Shown: piece after piece, positions 46,430-56,049 of the stretch
Layout of the letters: each line of letters opens with the position of its first letter
Numbering within the stretch: the first letter of the stretch is position 1
Origin: Bolinopsis microptera
Taxonomy: Eukaryota > Ctenophora > Tentaculata > Lobata > Bolinopsidae
NCBI RefSeq assembly: GCF_026151205.1
Contig: NC_087074.1
Coordinates: 14,283,167 to 14,347,166 of the forward strand
Direction: 5' to 3'
Length of the DNA: 64,000 bases
Made by a program: the position numbers and the translations under genes
The notes under the pieces: generated by a model
What the model was told of the DNA's origin: nothing
What the model saw: only the letters and a program-made list of their open reading frames with translations
The model's database searches: none

Positions 46430-48480
46430 GACAAAAGAGAATTCGTAGCGTAGCTTATGATTTCAGGAAATGTTAAGACTGACTGAGGACTGGTCTCTGA
46501 GGTCTGGTTTCAGTGACAGTGCCAGAGAGAGATACCGTGGCTGTTACTCCAGCCAAATAAGAGACACAAGTCCGTGCATGGTCCCCATTTTAACTTATAT
46601 TGTGAGATAAGAGATAAAGATGCTAAGACATTTTGTTTTGTTTCCAACTGCTGGCATTTATTTTTCTGTGTTTGAGTTTCGCTCTTGAAAAGAGTTTATG
46701 ATTATTGCATGATGATGAAATGGCTGGATAAAAAGTTTTTGTATGTTCATATTTTCAGCAATATTATTATGCGGTTCATCCGATTGCAAGGCTCAACAAA
46801 TCTTAGGGGGATTAGGCTTATTTTTAATATGTCCATGGTGACCTCAATTATTAAAACAATATTTTTGTAGTACATGCAGCTGCGAATAATCTGTCGGCTG
46901 GTTGGCAATTATTAGATATTAGTGTCAGTCCTTCAGCTTTAAATTTTATAAAGTTATTTGTTTGTTTTAATAAGCATGTTTTCAAAAAAGGTGAAACTAG
47001 GGTTTTAAGTTTGAAGATGCGGTTGTAGTATTCTTTTATTGTTCTGTATTTTATATGAACCCTCATTGTTTATTTTGTCATGATATTCACAGTTGGATTT
47101 TACTGTATATTTGTGACATATATTGTATTGTTTTCACCCTGTCAAAAAGTTTATAGGTTACATTTTCATTGTTGATGTTATGTTCCTATAATTTAAATGT
47201 TTTTAATTATCCTTTAACCGTTCATTTCATTTTGAGATCTAGAAAAATATCAAAATTTACGTTCATCTGGGGACCTCAGGCTAAGTTCACCGAAGGTCCG
47301 GCGTAGAGAGAGGCTATGGAGCCGTTCGATTACTTTACTTGCGGCCTTCAAACTGTCAATTTAGTTCACATTACTATAACACCCACTATAAATGTAATAA
47401 AAAGGGTAGCAAATAAAATTAAGAATAATCCAAAACGTGAATTCCTACTCATAATGCCAATTAAAGTAGTTAAAAAACGATTATTCACAGATTTTGATTT
47501 TGAGGTTGAAATGAAACGAATTCTCGACACCAACAAATCATTAGTCCAACAAAGAATCATTAGGATCCAGGAATCGTGCTGGTTACCACAAAAATTTACA
47601 GTTAATAAATGGACTTTGTTTAACTTAATACGACGACAATAAAAGCGTAATAACTTAACCGGCAATCGCGTCAACATTTGTGGTAAAAACTACCACCGAC
47701 CAAACTGGTTAATAATAATATCGTGGTTTGTGTTGTCTCATGTCATTGTCTGTAACATAAAAATGATAAAGCTTCGTCATTTATAATTATATTATTATAT
47801 GGTTTTCGCCGTATGAGTATCAATTTATAAAAATTCCCTGTTAAATCTTGACGCCGTTTGTATTAAATTTTGATGGTGCGAATTAAAAAAACCGAGTTTG
47901 TTTTTGTCGTGTGTTATACTTATACTATAGATTAAGATAATTAACTTCTCTTAAACGTGCCTCTCCGGTGCAAATTCCTAGCTGTAGATGAAAATAGTTT
48001 TAACGGATAAAAATAGTAATTAGTCCAGTTGTTTGAAATACATACGGTAACATGCACGGTTTCAGTTGAATTATTTTGTGTTGGTACAACATTACAACTT
48101 TACAAGTTGATGGTTTTGCTCATATAGCTGAGGTAACGCCAATCGAGCAAACAGTCAAGTTTAACTTTATAACCAAACGTTCATTTTGTATCTATCAGAA
48201 CTTATACCAACTCCAATTAGAATAGCCACACGACATCCCATCGGGTCACCAAGTACGCACTGGGGAGACGTACTAAATCACTCTACAGTCGATCTTCGAG
48301 ATTGTTCTAAAAAGGCCCCCGACAGTTGAAACCAACTTCAATCGATGTATTTTCGGACGCTGATTCCGAATCACCCCCCCCCCATGACATAGGGTTAAAA
48401 TGCTCCCCTGACGAGATATAGGCGAAAAACTGTCTCGATCACGTGATATGACCGTATAAGGAAGTTAGTCTAATTTCTCG
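46430..48480. other. Intergenic DNA after the semaphorin gene
   Basis: AT-rich, with no recognised gene. A 108-codon frame at 47316-47642 is open on both strands and has no recognised domain. A C-rich run with CCCCCCCCCCC lies near 48375. Confidence 0.5.
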
Positions 48481-48563
48481 TTAGGGTTAGGGTTTCAGCA
48501 TATGCTTTTGTTAAGGATTGGGTTAGGGTTAGGGTTGGGATCAGATAAGAGGGTTAGGGTTTC
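48481..48563. repeat. Interstitial telomere-like repeats (TTAGGG)
   Basis: Three short clusters of (TTAGGG) units, about six in total, are separated by unrelated 15-30-bp stretches. The motif is the usual metazoan telomere repeat. Confidence 0.7.
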
Positions 48564-49698
48564 GAATAGTCGTTCAAGGCCAGCTAGAGAACGGGTTGAA
48601 AAAGTCACGTGACAGTCGAGTGTAGAGTGATTAATTATCATCCCGCACTGGGCCCTGCTGGGGGTGTTTCAACTTCTAGACTCGTGTCCATACTTCTAGT
48701 GTTCCTATTGTTCATTTTGTACCGAGTACGGCTACGCTTTCCTTTAAGTTAAACCATGTCTTTAAGTTAAACCATGTAAGATGTAAATCAGAGAGAGAGA
48801 CACAGTACCGACCGACACATATTTCCAAACTTAAACTTTTAGTTTGCCAACTATTTCAATTTTTACAGTAAATAAAAGAATAAATATCAAACACTGCTAA
48901 TACAGCTTGAGCTAACATATTATACCGATCTGAGATAAGGATCAGAATATTACTGCAAAAACTGTGTGATATCATATTTCATTTTTAGTGTTAAACCAGG
49001 TTGAAACTAAGAGTAAGACTGTTAAAGATATGATACAGTTGTTATTTTATCATTAGTGGCGGCGAGAGTATTATAAGACAGTTGTTATTTTATCATTAGT
49101 GGCGGCGCCTACTTTAGTTATATCATTTTTTACAGTTATATCATTTTTCATTCTGATTTTACGGTTCATTAGTAAGATTTAGTCATTTTTTCTCATAGGT
49201 GTTTTTATAATTCTTTGAAGGAGAGAAAAAAAGATTTTCCTTAATAAATTAAAATATATAATTTTAACTGTCTTTGCCTGCTCGTCATTATCCTCAAACT
49301 CATGAAAAACCAAATAATGGTGTTCAAAACTTTTAAGTATATAATTATAACCAATAACTATACAGTCAACAGTGTCACTTACAGTATTGTAGTTGTACCA
49401 CTAAAATGAAGAGTAAAGACGATATATACCCTGAACAAGTTCAAGGCAGTACATAACACTTGCACTAACAGCTTGATAGCGTTCTACGTTGTACTTGTAG
49501 GTTTATAATTAATAGCCTATCATGTATCAACTAGACGCGCGCCGAGTTCGACTCGTCGACGGTCTTGTCTAATATTTGAAACAAATATTTTACGAGTATC
49601 ACCCGTTAACGCTCTAAGGCTACGCACTCCTAATAACTCCTTTAACACTGCTTTTGGTTACAGTTACACCGGGGTAAACGAAAATTCTCTGTTGGAAT

Positions 49699-49919
49699 GG
49701 GGCCGTTCACATATTACGTAATTAATTTTTGGTCAATTTTTAACCGCCCTCCCCCTCCGTAATCATTTTTACACATAGCTATTGTGTTAAAATAACACTA
49801 GCGTAATCATTTTTACACATAGCTAGCTATATTGTGTCAAAATTACACTTATAAGTTATAGCGTAATCATTTGGAAACCCCCTCCCCCTCGGCTGATTAC
49901 GTAATATGTGAACGACCTC
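49699..49919. mobile_element. MITE, about 220 bp, termini GGGGCCGTTCACATATTACG
   Basis: Inverted ends GGGGCCGTTCACATATTACG and GAGGTCGTTCACATATTACG enclose three internal copies of GCGTAATCATTTTTACACA. Flanks read AAT on both sides, a possible 3-bp target duplication. No coding capacity. Confidence 0.75.
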
Positions 49920-50442
49920 AATGGGCTGGTAGCAAGAGTTAATAATTTGTAGTTGTATTTATCAACTAATTGTCAGCTATTTATTAACAATTTAACAACT
50001 ATTTATCAACTATTTATCAACTGCTATATCTACGCGTTGGCGCCTGGCAGTGGAGATACTCGATAATATCTTGACAGGTGAGATCAGATCTATAATTTAG
50101 CTGATTCAGCTCAAGGAACCCAAGGTAAGTAGTATCTCACTAGAATAAGGTCTCGTATTTGTTGCGTCCGATAACTTCTGACTCTGTAGCATGTAGAAAT
50201 GTTAAGTCTGACTAAATTTTGGCTTATACTTGACACTGTATGGTATTCAGGTAAAACTTCTTGGCAACATATTAAACTTTTTGTAAATCACACCTCGGTC
50301 TTGATCATGAATTATAAATTCGCACAATGCCGAGACAGGGTAAAATATGTAAACTTGAATTTATTATATAGTTGACGTGCGATGAAAGAATTTTAATGTT
50401 AGGTTAAAATTGATACTCGTTTTATCAATTTTTAACTACATA

Positions 50443-50796
50443 CCTTATCGGTCATATAAATTATCACGGACATTACTTTCACGCTGAAGACCTTAGCGTG
50501 AATAATCATGTCCGTGAAAATAATGTCTGTGGCATTAAGGTCCGTGAATAATAAAATTTGGTAATTATTTCCATTAATTTTAGTGTGTGTGTCCCTACAT
50601 ATGCATAGATAATTTAGATATGTGTTTAGCCGATTACTATATTAGCTTATTAGTATAACTAATACTATACTAGGACAAATATAATCACTCCTCAGTCACA
50701 TTCTAATTCTATAGCGTGGTCATTAGCGTGAATAATTATGTCCGTGAAAAATTTGGTCCGCAAAAAACTTGTCCGTGACAATTATGTTCGATAAGG
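50443..50796. mobile_element. Pogo-type MITE with CCTTATCGG ends
   Basis: Ends CCTTATCGG and CGATAAGG, preceded by TA on the left (AA on the right), with repeated subterminal GTCCGTGA motifs. The outer 8-9 bp match the larger pogo-like element at 52883-53762, whereas the subterminal motif differs (GTCCGTTCAA there). Confidence 0.65.
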
Positions 50797-51007
50797 AATG
50801 TGTTTTCTAAATGCATCATTATTGATGATTATTTTCACAATCGTAGCATGTTTTCACTTCCATTGCCGCGATTGTCATACATTTTTCATTTATTTCATTA
50901 GTTCAAATTAACTACCAATGATACATTTTATGCATTTGTACGAAACCGGCTTCTTCTTAAGTTTCTTCCTTTTAAGAGTGCAAGTGCAGTGCCCTTGTGA
51001 GGGATTA

Positions 51008-51335
51008 TTAATATTTGTATTATATATTTGTTAAGATTAAACTTGGTCATTAGAACCACCCGAGCACCGTTTCGGTTTACAATCAAATCTAACCCTTTGA
51101 ATAATGGAGGTAGAAACAATCATTATTTGTATTATATATTTGTTAAGATTAAACTTGGTCATTAGAACCACCCGAGCACCGTTTCGGTTTACAATCAAAT
51201 CTAACCCTTTGAATAATGGAGGTAAAAACAATCATTATTTGTATAATATATTTGTTAAGATTAAACCACCCGAGCACCGTTTCGGTTTACATAATTACAA
51301 TCAAATCTAACCCTTTGAATGATGGAGGTAAAAAC
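51008..51335. repeat. 109-bp tandem triplication
   Basis: Three copies containing ATATTTGTTAAGATTAAAC, CGAGCACCGTTTCGGTTTAC and CTAACCCTTTGAATAATGGA. The first two are almost identical with a 109-bp period; the third has a deletion and a small insertion. Short frames repeated within it are artefacts. Confidence 0.9.
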
Positions 51336-51679
51336 AATAAACACCATTACCAGAGACTATATGACATATGGTACCATTAACAGTCTTTACTTTTACTTTG
51401 GTATACAAATAAATTATACGCTGCAGCCTGTTGTCAAGAGTTTGCTTAAACGTTTTCTTTTAACTTTACGTTTTTTCTAGCCATGAACACTTTTGACAAT
51501 GGTCAATCAAAGTAAAAAACGTGGCGGCACGATGTCAGTACGTCCTAGGAATCAATCGACCTGGATTCATTTGATATTAAATCACATACATCTATAGATA
51601 TAAAACATTAACTTAAATAGTAAATACCCGCTGTCAAGATTTGTTTAAACGTTTTCTTTGAGCTTTACTTTTTATCATA

Positions 51680-52109
51680 GTTGGTTCGTGCGTCAATTTT
51701 TCGGGAAAAGTACGTAAAGTGCGTTTGAATTATTTCGTGCGTTAAAAGTGCGTTTAAGTACGTTTACCGTTGAATTCACCACATTTTCTGTAGACTGTAG
51801 CAGTAGAGACAAACAATTAAAACACATGAATAACGTTCTTAAAGATTACATAGCGAATAAATTACATTTATTTCTTTTACATTTTATAGTTTCACGCACA
51901 CAGGCATTCCAAAAATAGCTACTGTAAGGCTCACCAATGACAGTTTATATGAAATCTTGGAAATAACACTGTCTGATGTTTTGAACTGTGTATTCAAAAA
52001 TGAAAAAACCGCAAATGGCCCAGCGAGGGTAGGTAAAAGTGCGTTTTACGTTTTTTCGTACGTTAAGTGCGTTATGTTTTAAAAGTACGTTAAGTGCGCA
52101 CGAACCAAC
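51680..52109. mobile_element. TA-flanked MITE, 430 bp (GTTGGTTCGTGCG ends)
   Basis: Terminal inverted repeats GTTGGTTCGTGCG and complement are bordered by TA at both ends. Subterminal GTGCGTT and GTACGTTAAG motifs are clustered at both ends. It sits between two diverged copies of a host repeat (about 51437-51590 and 52112-52205) containing TTTGACAATGG and GTGGCGG, so it interrupted one copy. Confidence 0.8.
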
Positions 52110-52336
52110 TATGCTTTTTATCAAGCCATCATTACTTTTGTCTTTGACAATGGTTATTGGTTACTGTTAATCAAAGTCAAAGATGTGGCGGCCTGATTTT
52201 GGTGGCTGTGATCCTGGAATCGTGTCATATTAAGTTATTTTAAAAGTTAAATTAAATGGTTGAGTGTTAATTCATCACAATGCTGAACATTTGGTGGCCT
52301 AGATCAGCAAGACATCAGCAAGACACAATTTATAAT

Positions 52337-52868
52337 CTAAGATGGCAAGTACGTACGGTACAGGGCTTTAAGTACGTACGGTACAGCTACTTTTAAAGGT
52401 ACGTACCGTACAGGCACTGTAAGGTACAATTTTTTCAAATTTTTAGAATTAACTTCAGTGAATTACTTGCAATTTTTGATTAGTATTATCATCATAATTT
52501 TTGAGATAGAAGTCGAAAAGAAACACAGTGGTTAAAACAATAAAAGATTTAAGAGGAAAATTTGTGTACCAGATCGCTCTTAACCGGTACTACACTACTA
52601 CTACTTGTAATTATCGTTAAACTCGAAGCTTCATCCTTTTGTTGCAGTATGCGAACACCAGCTTTTCAGCTAGCTCAGGTCGCAACCTTAATCTACGCTT
52701 GTCCATTATATACTCGTAGTCCCTAAAATTGGTCTCACAAATTGACGAAGAACTTAAAACACTGAAATCCATTGCTAGCAACTGGATTTGTACCTTTCAG
52801 CCTACTTTATTAAGTACGTACCGCACAGCTAATTTAAAGGTACGTACCGTACGTACTTGCCATCTTAG
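52337..52868. mobile_element. hAT-derived element with 8-bp target duplication
   Basis: Ends CTAAGATGGCAAGTACGTAC and complement are flanked by TTTATAAT at 52329-52336 and 52869-52876. Repeated GTACGTACGGTAC motifs lie near both ends. The interior carries a decayed hAT C-terminal coding fragment on the minus strand, so this is probably an internally deleted copy. Confidence 0.85.
52617..52772 (-). pseudogene. hAT transposase C-terminal (dimerisation) fragment
   Basis: The frame reads MDFSVLSSSSICETNFRDYE, then MDKRRLRLRPELAEKLVF and YCNKRMKL before a stop. The order Ser-rich block, C-E-x-x-F, K-R-x-R-L-x-P-E and L-V-F-x-Y-x-N is that of the hAT family C-terminal domain. Upstream catalytic parts are absent. 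The enclosing element has hAT-type 8-bp target duplications, which supports the call. Confidence 0.75.
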
Positions 52869-52882
52869 TTTATAATGTACTA

Positions 52883-53762
52883 CCTTATCGGACCTTATTT
52901 GAACGGACATTACTTGAACGCTGGAGGCCCTAGCGTTCATCTTAATGTCCGTTCAAATAAAGTCCGTTCAATTAATGTCCGTCCAAGTTAAAGTCCGTTG
53001 AAATTTTTTCAAAAATTTTTCCATTTCGAACTTTTTGTCCAGAATATTGTGCCGTAAGTTAACGACGGAAAGTTTCTCCTTGGTCTGCTGGAGGCACAGA
53101 AAACTCTACTAGTATATGATGTTTTCAAGGGTCACTTGGCGGAAAAAAGTCAACAAAATTATGGCACTCAACAACATAGTTCATGAGCTAGTCCCCGCCA
53201 ACATGACAAACTTGTTCCAGCCTCTAGATATTACGGTAAATCGTGTTGCCAAGGACATTGTCCGACGTTGTTATAGTTCATATTACTGAGGGGAGGTAAT
53301 GAAACAGTGCCAGGAAAGCTCTACGTGATGTTATGGTTAACTTAAAGTTGTCTAAGATAAAACCACTTCACGCCGAATGGCTTGTAAAAGTTAACAAAGA
53401 AATGCAGGACCGGGGTAGTTTGATAAAAAAAGGTTTCCACATAAAGCTAGAAATCACTGATGCTTGTTTAAGCATGGACTATTTCATGCACGAAAACCCA
53501 TTTAATGAAGATGATATGTGATATTAGACACTGATCATGTACACATATTTTAACATTTTTACTGCTTAATGACTGCTTTTCTTACTTACTGTATGAAAAA
53601 TGGATTAAAAAATCATTTGCTGAAATTAAAAAAAGTCAAAAAATTGAAAAAAATTCGGATTTTTTATGGTTTTGAATGCCTTCGAGCGTTCATATTATTA
53701 TTAATGTCCGTTCACAATTATGTCCGTTCATGTAATGTCCGTCCAAATAAGGTCCGATAAGG
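52883..53762. mobile_element. Pogo-like (Tc1/mariner superfamily) transposon, decayed
   Basis: Inverted ends begin CCTTATCGGACCTTATTTGA (right end differs at one position) and are bounded by TA at 52881-52882 and 53763-53764. Subterminal repeats of TGTCCGTTCAA occur on both sides. It starts six bp after the target duplication of the adjacent hAT-derived element. It contains a broken transposase fragment. Confidence 0.85.
53100..53522 (+). pseudogene. Pogo/Tc1-like DDE transposase C-terminal fragment, frameshifted
   Basis: Recognisable pieces in order are YDVFKGHLAE, then in another frame VPANMTNLFQPLDITVNRVA, then KLSKIKPLHAEWLVKVNKEM with KKGFHIKLEITDAC. These match the end of pogo-type transposases (the DVFKGQ, VPxNxTxxFQPLD and IKPxHAxW stretches). 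A frame change near the A-run at about 53143 and a TGA at 53287-53289 break it. It lies within an element with pogo-type termini. Not functional. Confidence 0.8.
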
Positions 53763-53946
53763 TATATCTTTTGATTGAAGTTCCCTCGACAGATTGCACG
53801 CGTCTTTGTACGTGTCTTCTCCAAGCAAGGAGCAGTGACATGAGTGATGAGCCGTTAGAACTTTAAAAGTGTTTTAAATTCACAAATGTACAAAGTTTTC
53901 CTTTAATACTAAATTAAAATAAGGGAGGCAAAACTAATCGTTTAGA

Positions 53947-55262
53947 ATGTTGGATGATACTGTTCCACTTTACGATGAGGAGGGATATAACAACGTGACT
54001 TCAGTCCCCCATGAGAGTTCTTTCTACGCATTCTTCCTCCTCACTGGAAATTGCATAGGTATGAGCTGTTACTTTTTAGTTTTTATGTTACCCTGACATT
54101 CATAGCGAAACTTGTGAATTGAAAAATATTGGAATAAACCAAAATTTGAAGTTAAACATCAATAAGATTTTACAATTGTCCATTTGATCTCATTAAGTCA
54201 TTACACTATTACACAATTATATTACCAGGTTTGGTTGGGAACACATTTGTCATATACGCCTCAATGAGATACGATGCTTTTGGTATGGACTATGCAACCG
54301 TCCATCTCATCCAACAACTGGCAGCAGCAGACTTGATCTTCATCATAATGTACCTGGTGCCAATGATGGTGACTCATCTGGCTCACGGCTGGATCCTCGG
54401 AGAAACCCTATGTGTGGTTACAGGAATGTTCTGTTCGGTACCAGTGCTAGCGAATATTAATTTCATCCTCGCTGTTTCCATACACAGGTACGCCAGGTGT
54501 AAGTTTCCTCTAGATATAGCTTGGTTGAATAAGAAGAGAGTCAGATATCTTTGCCTGGGACTCTGGATATACTCCTGCCTCTTCATTGTTTACGTCTATA
54601 TTTCGAAAGCGAAGGTTTCATTTCAACCCAAACTAGGAGGATGTCAGTTCAACTTTTCCACCTCAGTCTGGAATTTACTCGTTATTTTATTCACCACGGT
54701 GGTTCCTTTCCTTGTTATCTTAACACTGAACGTGGGGTTGTGGCTATTTGTCCGGAATGTGGTTAAGAAGACGAGGAGAAGGTCAGGGTGTGTGGATTGT
54801 TCAGATAAACGAAACAAGAAGAACTCAAAGTGTCGGACGAGTCACCAAGCTCTTGTTATGACGTCTTGTATCACTGCTTTCTTCATCGTCTGCTGGTTCC
54901 CAACTCTTATCAGATTTGTTCTGTCAGCAGTTATAGGAGAGGAGAACATTCCCACTTTTCTAGAGAGGATAAGGTATGTTTATTTCGTCGGGACCTACGG
55001 GAACCCCATCCTTTACACCACCGTAAGCAAGAAGTTCCGCAACTTCTTGTGGCAACACTTGAGGAGGATGTTTAGGGAGAAATGTTCTGAAGAAGCTGCA
55101 ACACATTCTCTAGCGTCATTACAACACCACACATTGAGGTCACCTCTCCCCGGTTTTATGAGAAGAAATGGTGCTGATACTCGGTCCTTGAAGGGGACCC
55201 CTCCTGCTGATAGAAAACGAGATTTACTTAGTCCTCTACCTCCCAGATGTAGAAGCAGGTAG
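53947..55262 (+). CDS. Class A (rhodopsin-like) GPCR, orphan, 381 aa
   Basis: Two exons, 53947-54058 and 54229-55262; the intron splits a Gly codon in TM1 (phase 1). The short extracellular N-terminus has one N-glycosylation site (NVTS). TM1 has GLVGNTFVIY, TM2 LAAADLIF with the conserved Asp, and the ECL1 Cys sits in LGETLCVV. The TM3 end reads SIHRYARC, that is HRY in place of DRY. TM6 has FFIVCWFP and TM7 GNPILY (NPxxY), followed by a basic helix 8 region. IC3 is short and basic with Cys (RRRSGCVDCSDKRNKKNSKC). TM7 lacks the retinal-binding Lys position of opsins, so it is not an opsin. AATAAA follows at 55286. Ligand unknown. The pseudogene at 58907 is a close relative. Confidence 0.92.
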
Positions 55263-55307
55263 TTGGGAATCAGACAAATTAGTGAAATAAAAGATGTTGA
55301 GAATTTT

Positions 55308-55460
55308 GGTTCTTTTGCGATAGTCTAAACGCGATGGTTAGCCCTAGTTAGCCCTAGTTAGCGCTAGATTGTGCTAGCTATCGAAAGGTAACGCTAGTTA
55401 GCGCTAACTGCATTCCGCAATAACCATTAACCATCGCTTTGAGACTATCGCAAAACAACC
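55308..55460. mobile_element. Short MITE just after the GPCR stop
   Basis: Ends GGTTCTTTTGCGATAGTCT and an imperfect complement (GGTTGTTTTGCGATAGTCT) enclose a core of TTAGCGCTAG-type repeats. No target duplication is evident. It lies 46 bp past the stop codon and 17 bp after the AATAAA, so it may affect 3' end formation. Confidence 0.7.
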
Positions 55461-55906
55461 ATAATGTTTGCGTGGTTTAAGTTTAACTTTTATCACATAC
55501 ACAACTCATTAATTATGAAGTTCAGCAAAACGCTCGATAACCTAGTTGTTCTGATACTTTTATTACAAAATATTCAAGATATTATAGACTAAAAGAAATG
55601 TTGAATGATGCAATCAATCTCAGTGGAGGTAAAAAGGGGAACGTATTCTCGACGTTATTTGCTTTATTCACTTGGTTGTGTTTGTACTAACAATTGTGCT
55701 GTGTTTGCATTTCTTTATAGTGAAGACTTTTGCTGCTTTGTTATCGTGTTCGTACACGTGCTCTGTAGTCTGTATCAGTATGTGCTTTATGGAAAATATT
55801 GTTTCATTCTTAAAACAAAATATATACTGATGTTCAAAAATTCCAATGTAGCCCAGCCCGGCTGTTCAATGTGCCTGATACTTCCAAAAATTTAAAAAGT
55901 TTGTTT

Positions 55907-56043
55907 CATTGTGATATTTAGTTGAGAGCATTACAGCTCTCGACAGAACTAATGAACTTGGAAAAAATGGGACAAGGCAAATATTTTCCCAGGTATTTGC
56001 CTTGCATCATGTGGTACCTGGTAAAAAACTAAATATCACAATG
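55907..56043. mobile_element. MITE, 137 bp, CATTGTGATATTTAGTT ends
   Basis: Perfect 17-bp terminal inverted repeats CATTGTGATATTTAGTT/AACTAAATATCACAATG. Inner shorter hairpins (GAGAGCATTACAGCTCTC; GGCAAATA..TATTTGCC) are also present. No coding capacity. Confidence 0.8.
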
Positions 56044-56049
56044 TCCTTA

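Noticed and set aside
47316..47677. 108-codon plus-strand frame and overlapping 103-codon minus-strand frame
   Set aside because: Both strands are open over the same AT-rich stretch, no recognisable domain, no splice or promoter context.
51104..51310. Repeated short frames in the 109-bp triplication
   Set aside because: Identical peptides simply repeat with the DNA unit.
54383..55075. Alternative frames overlapping the intact GPCR
   Set aside because: Shadows of the receptor coding frame.
55605..55895. 96-codon Cys/Tyr-rich frame after the GPCR
   Set aside because: Low-complexity hydrophobic composition typical of AT-rich DNA; no homologous features and no gene context.
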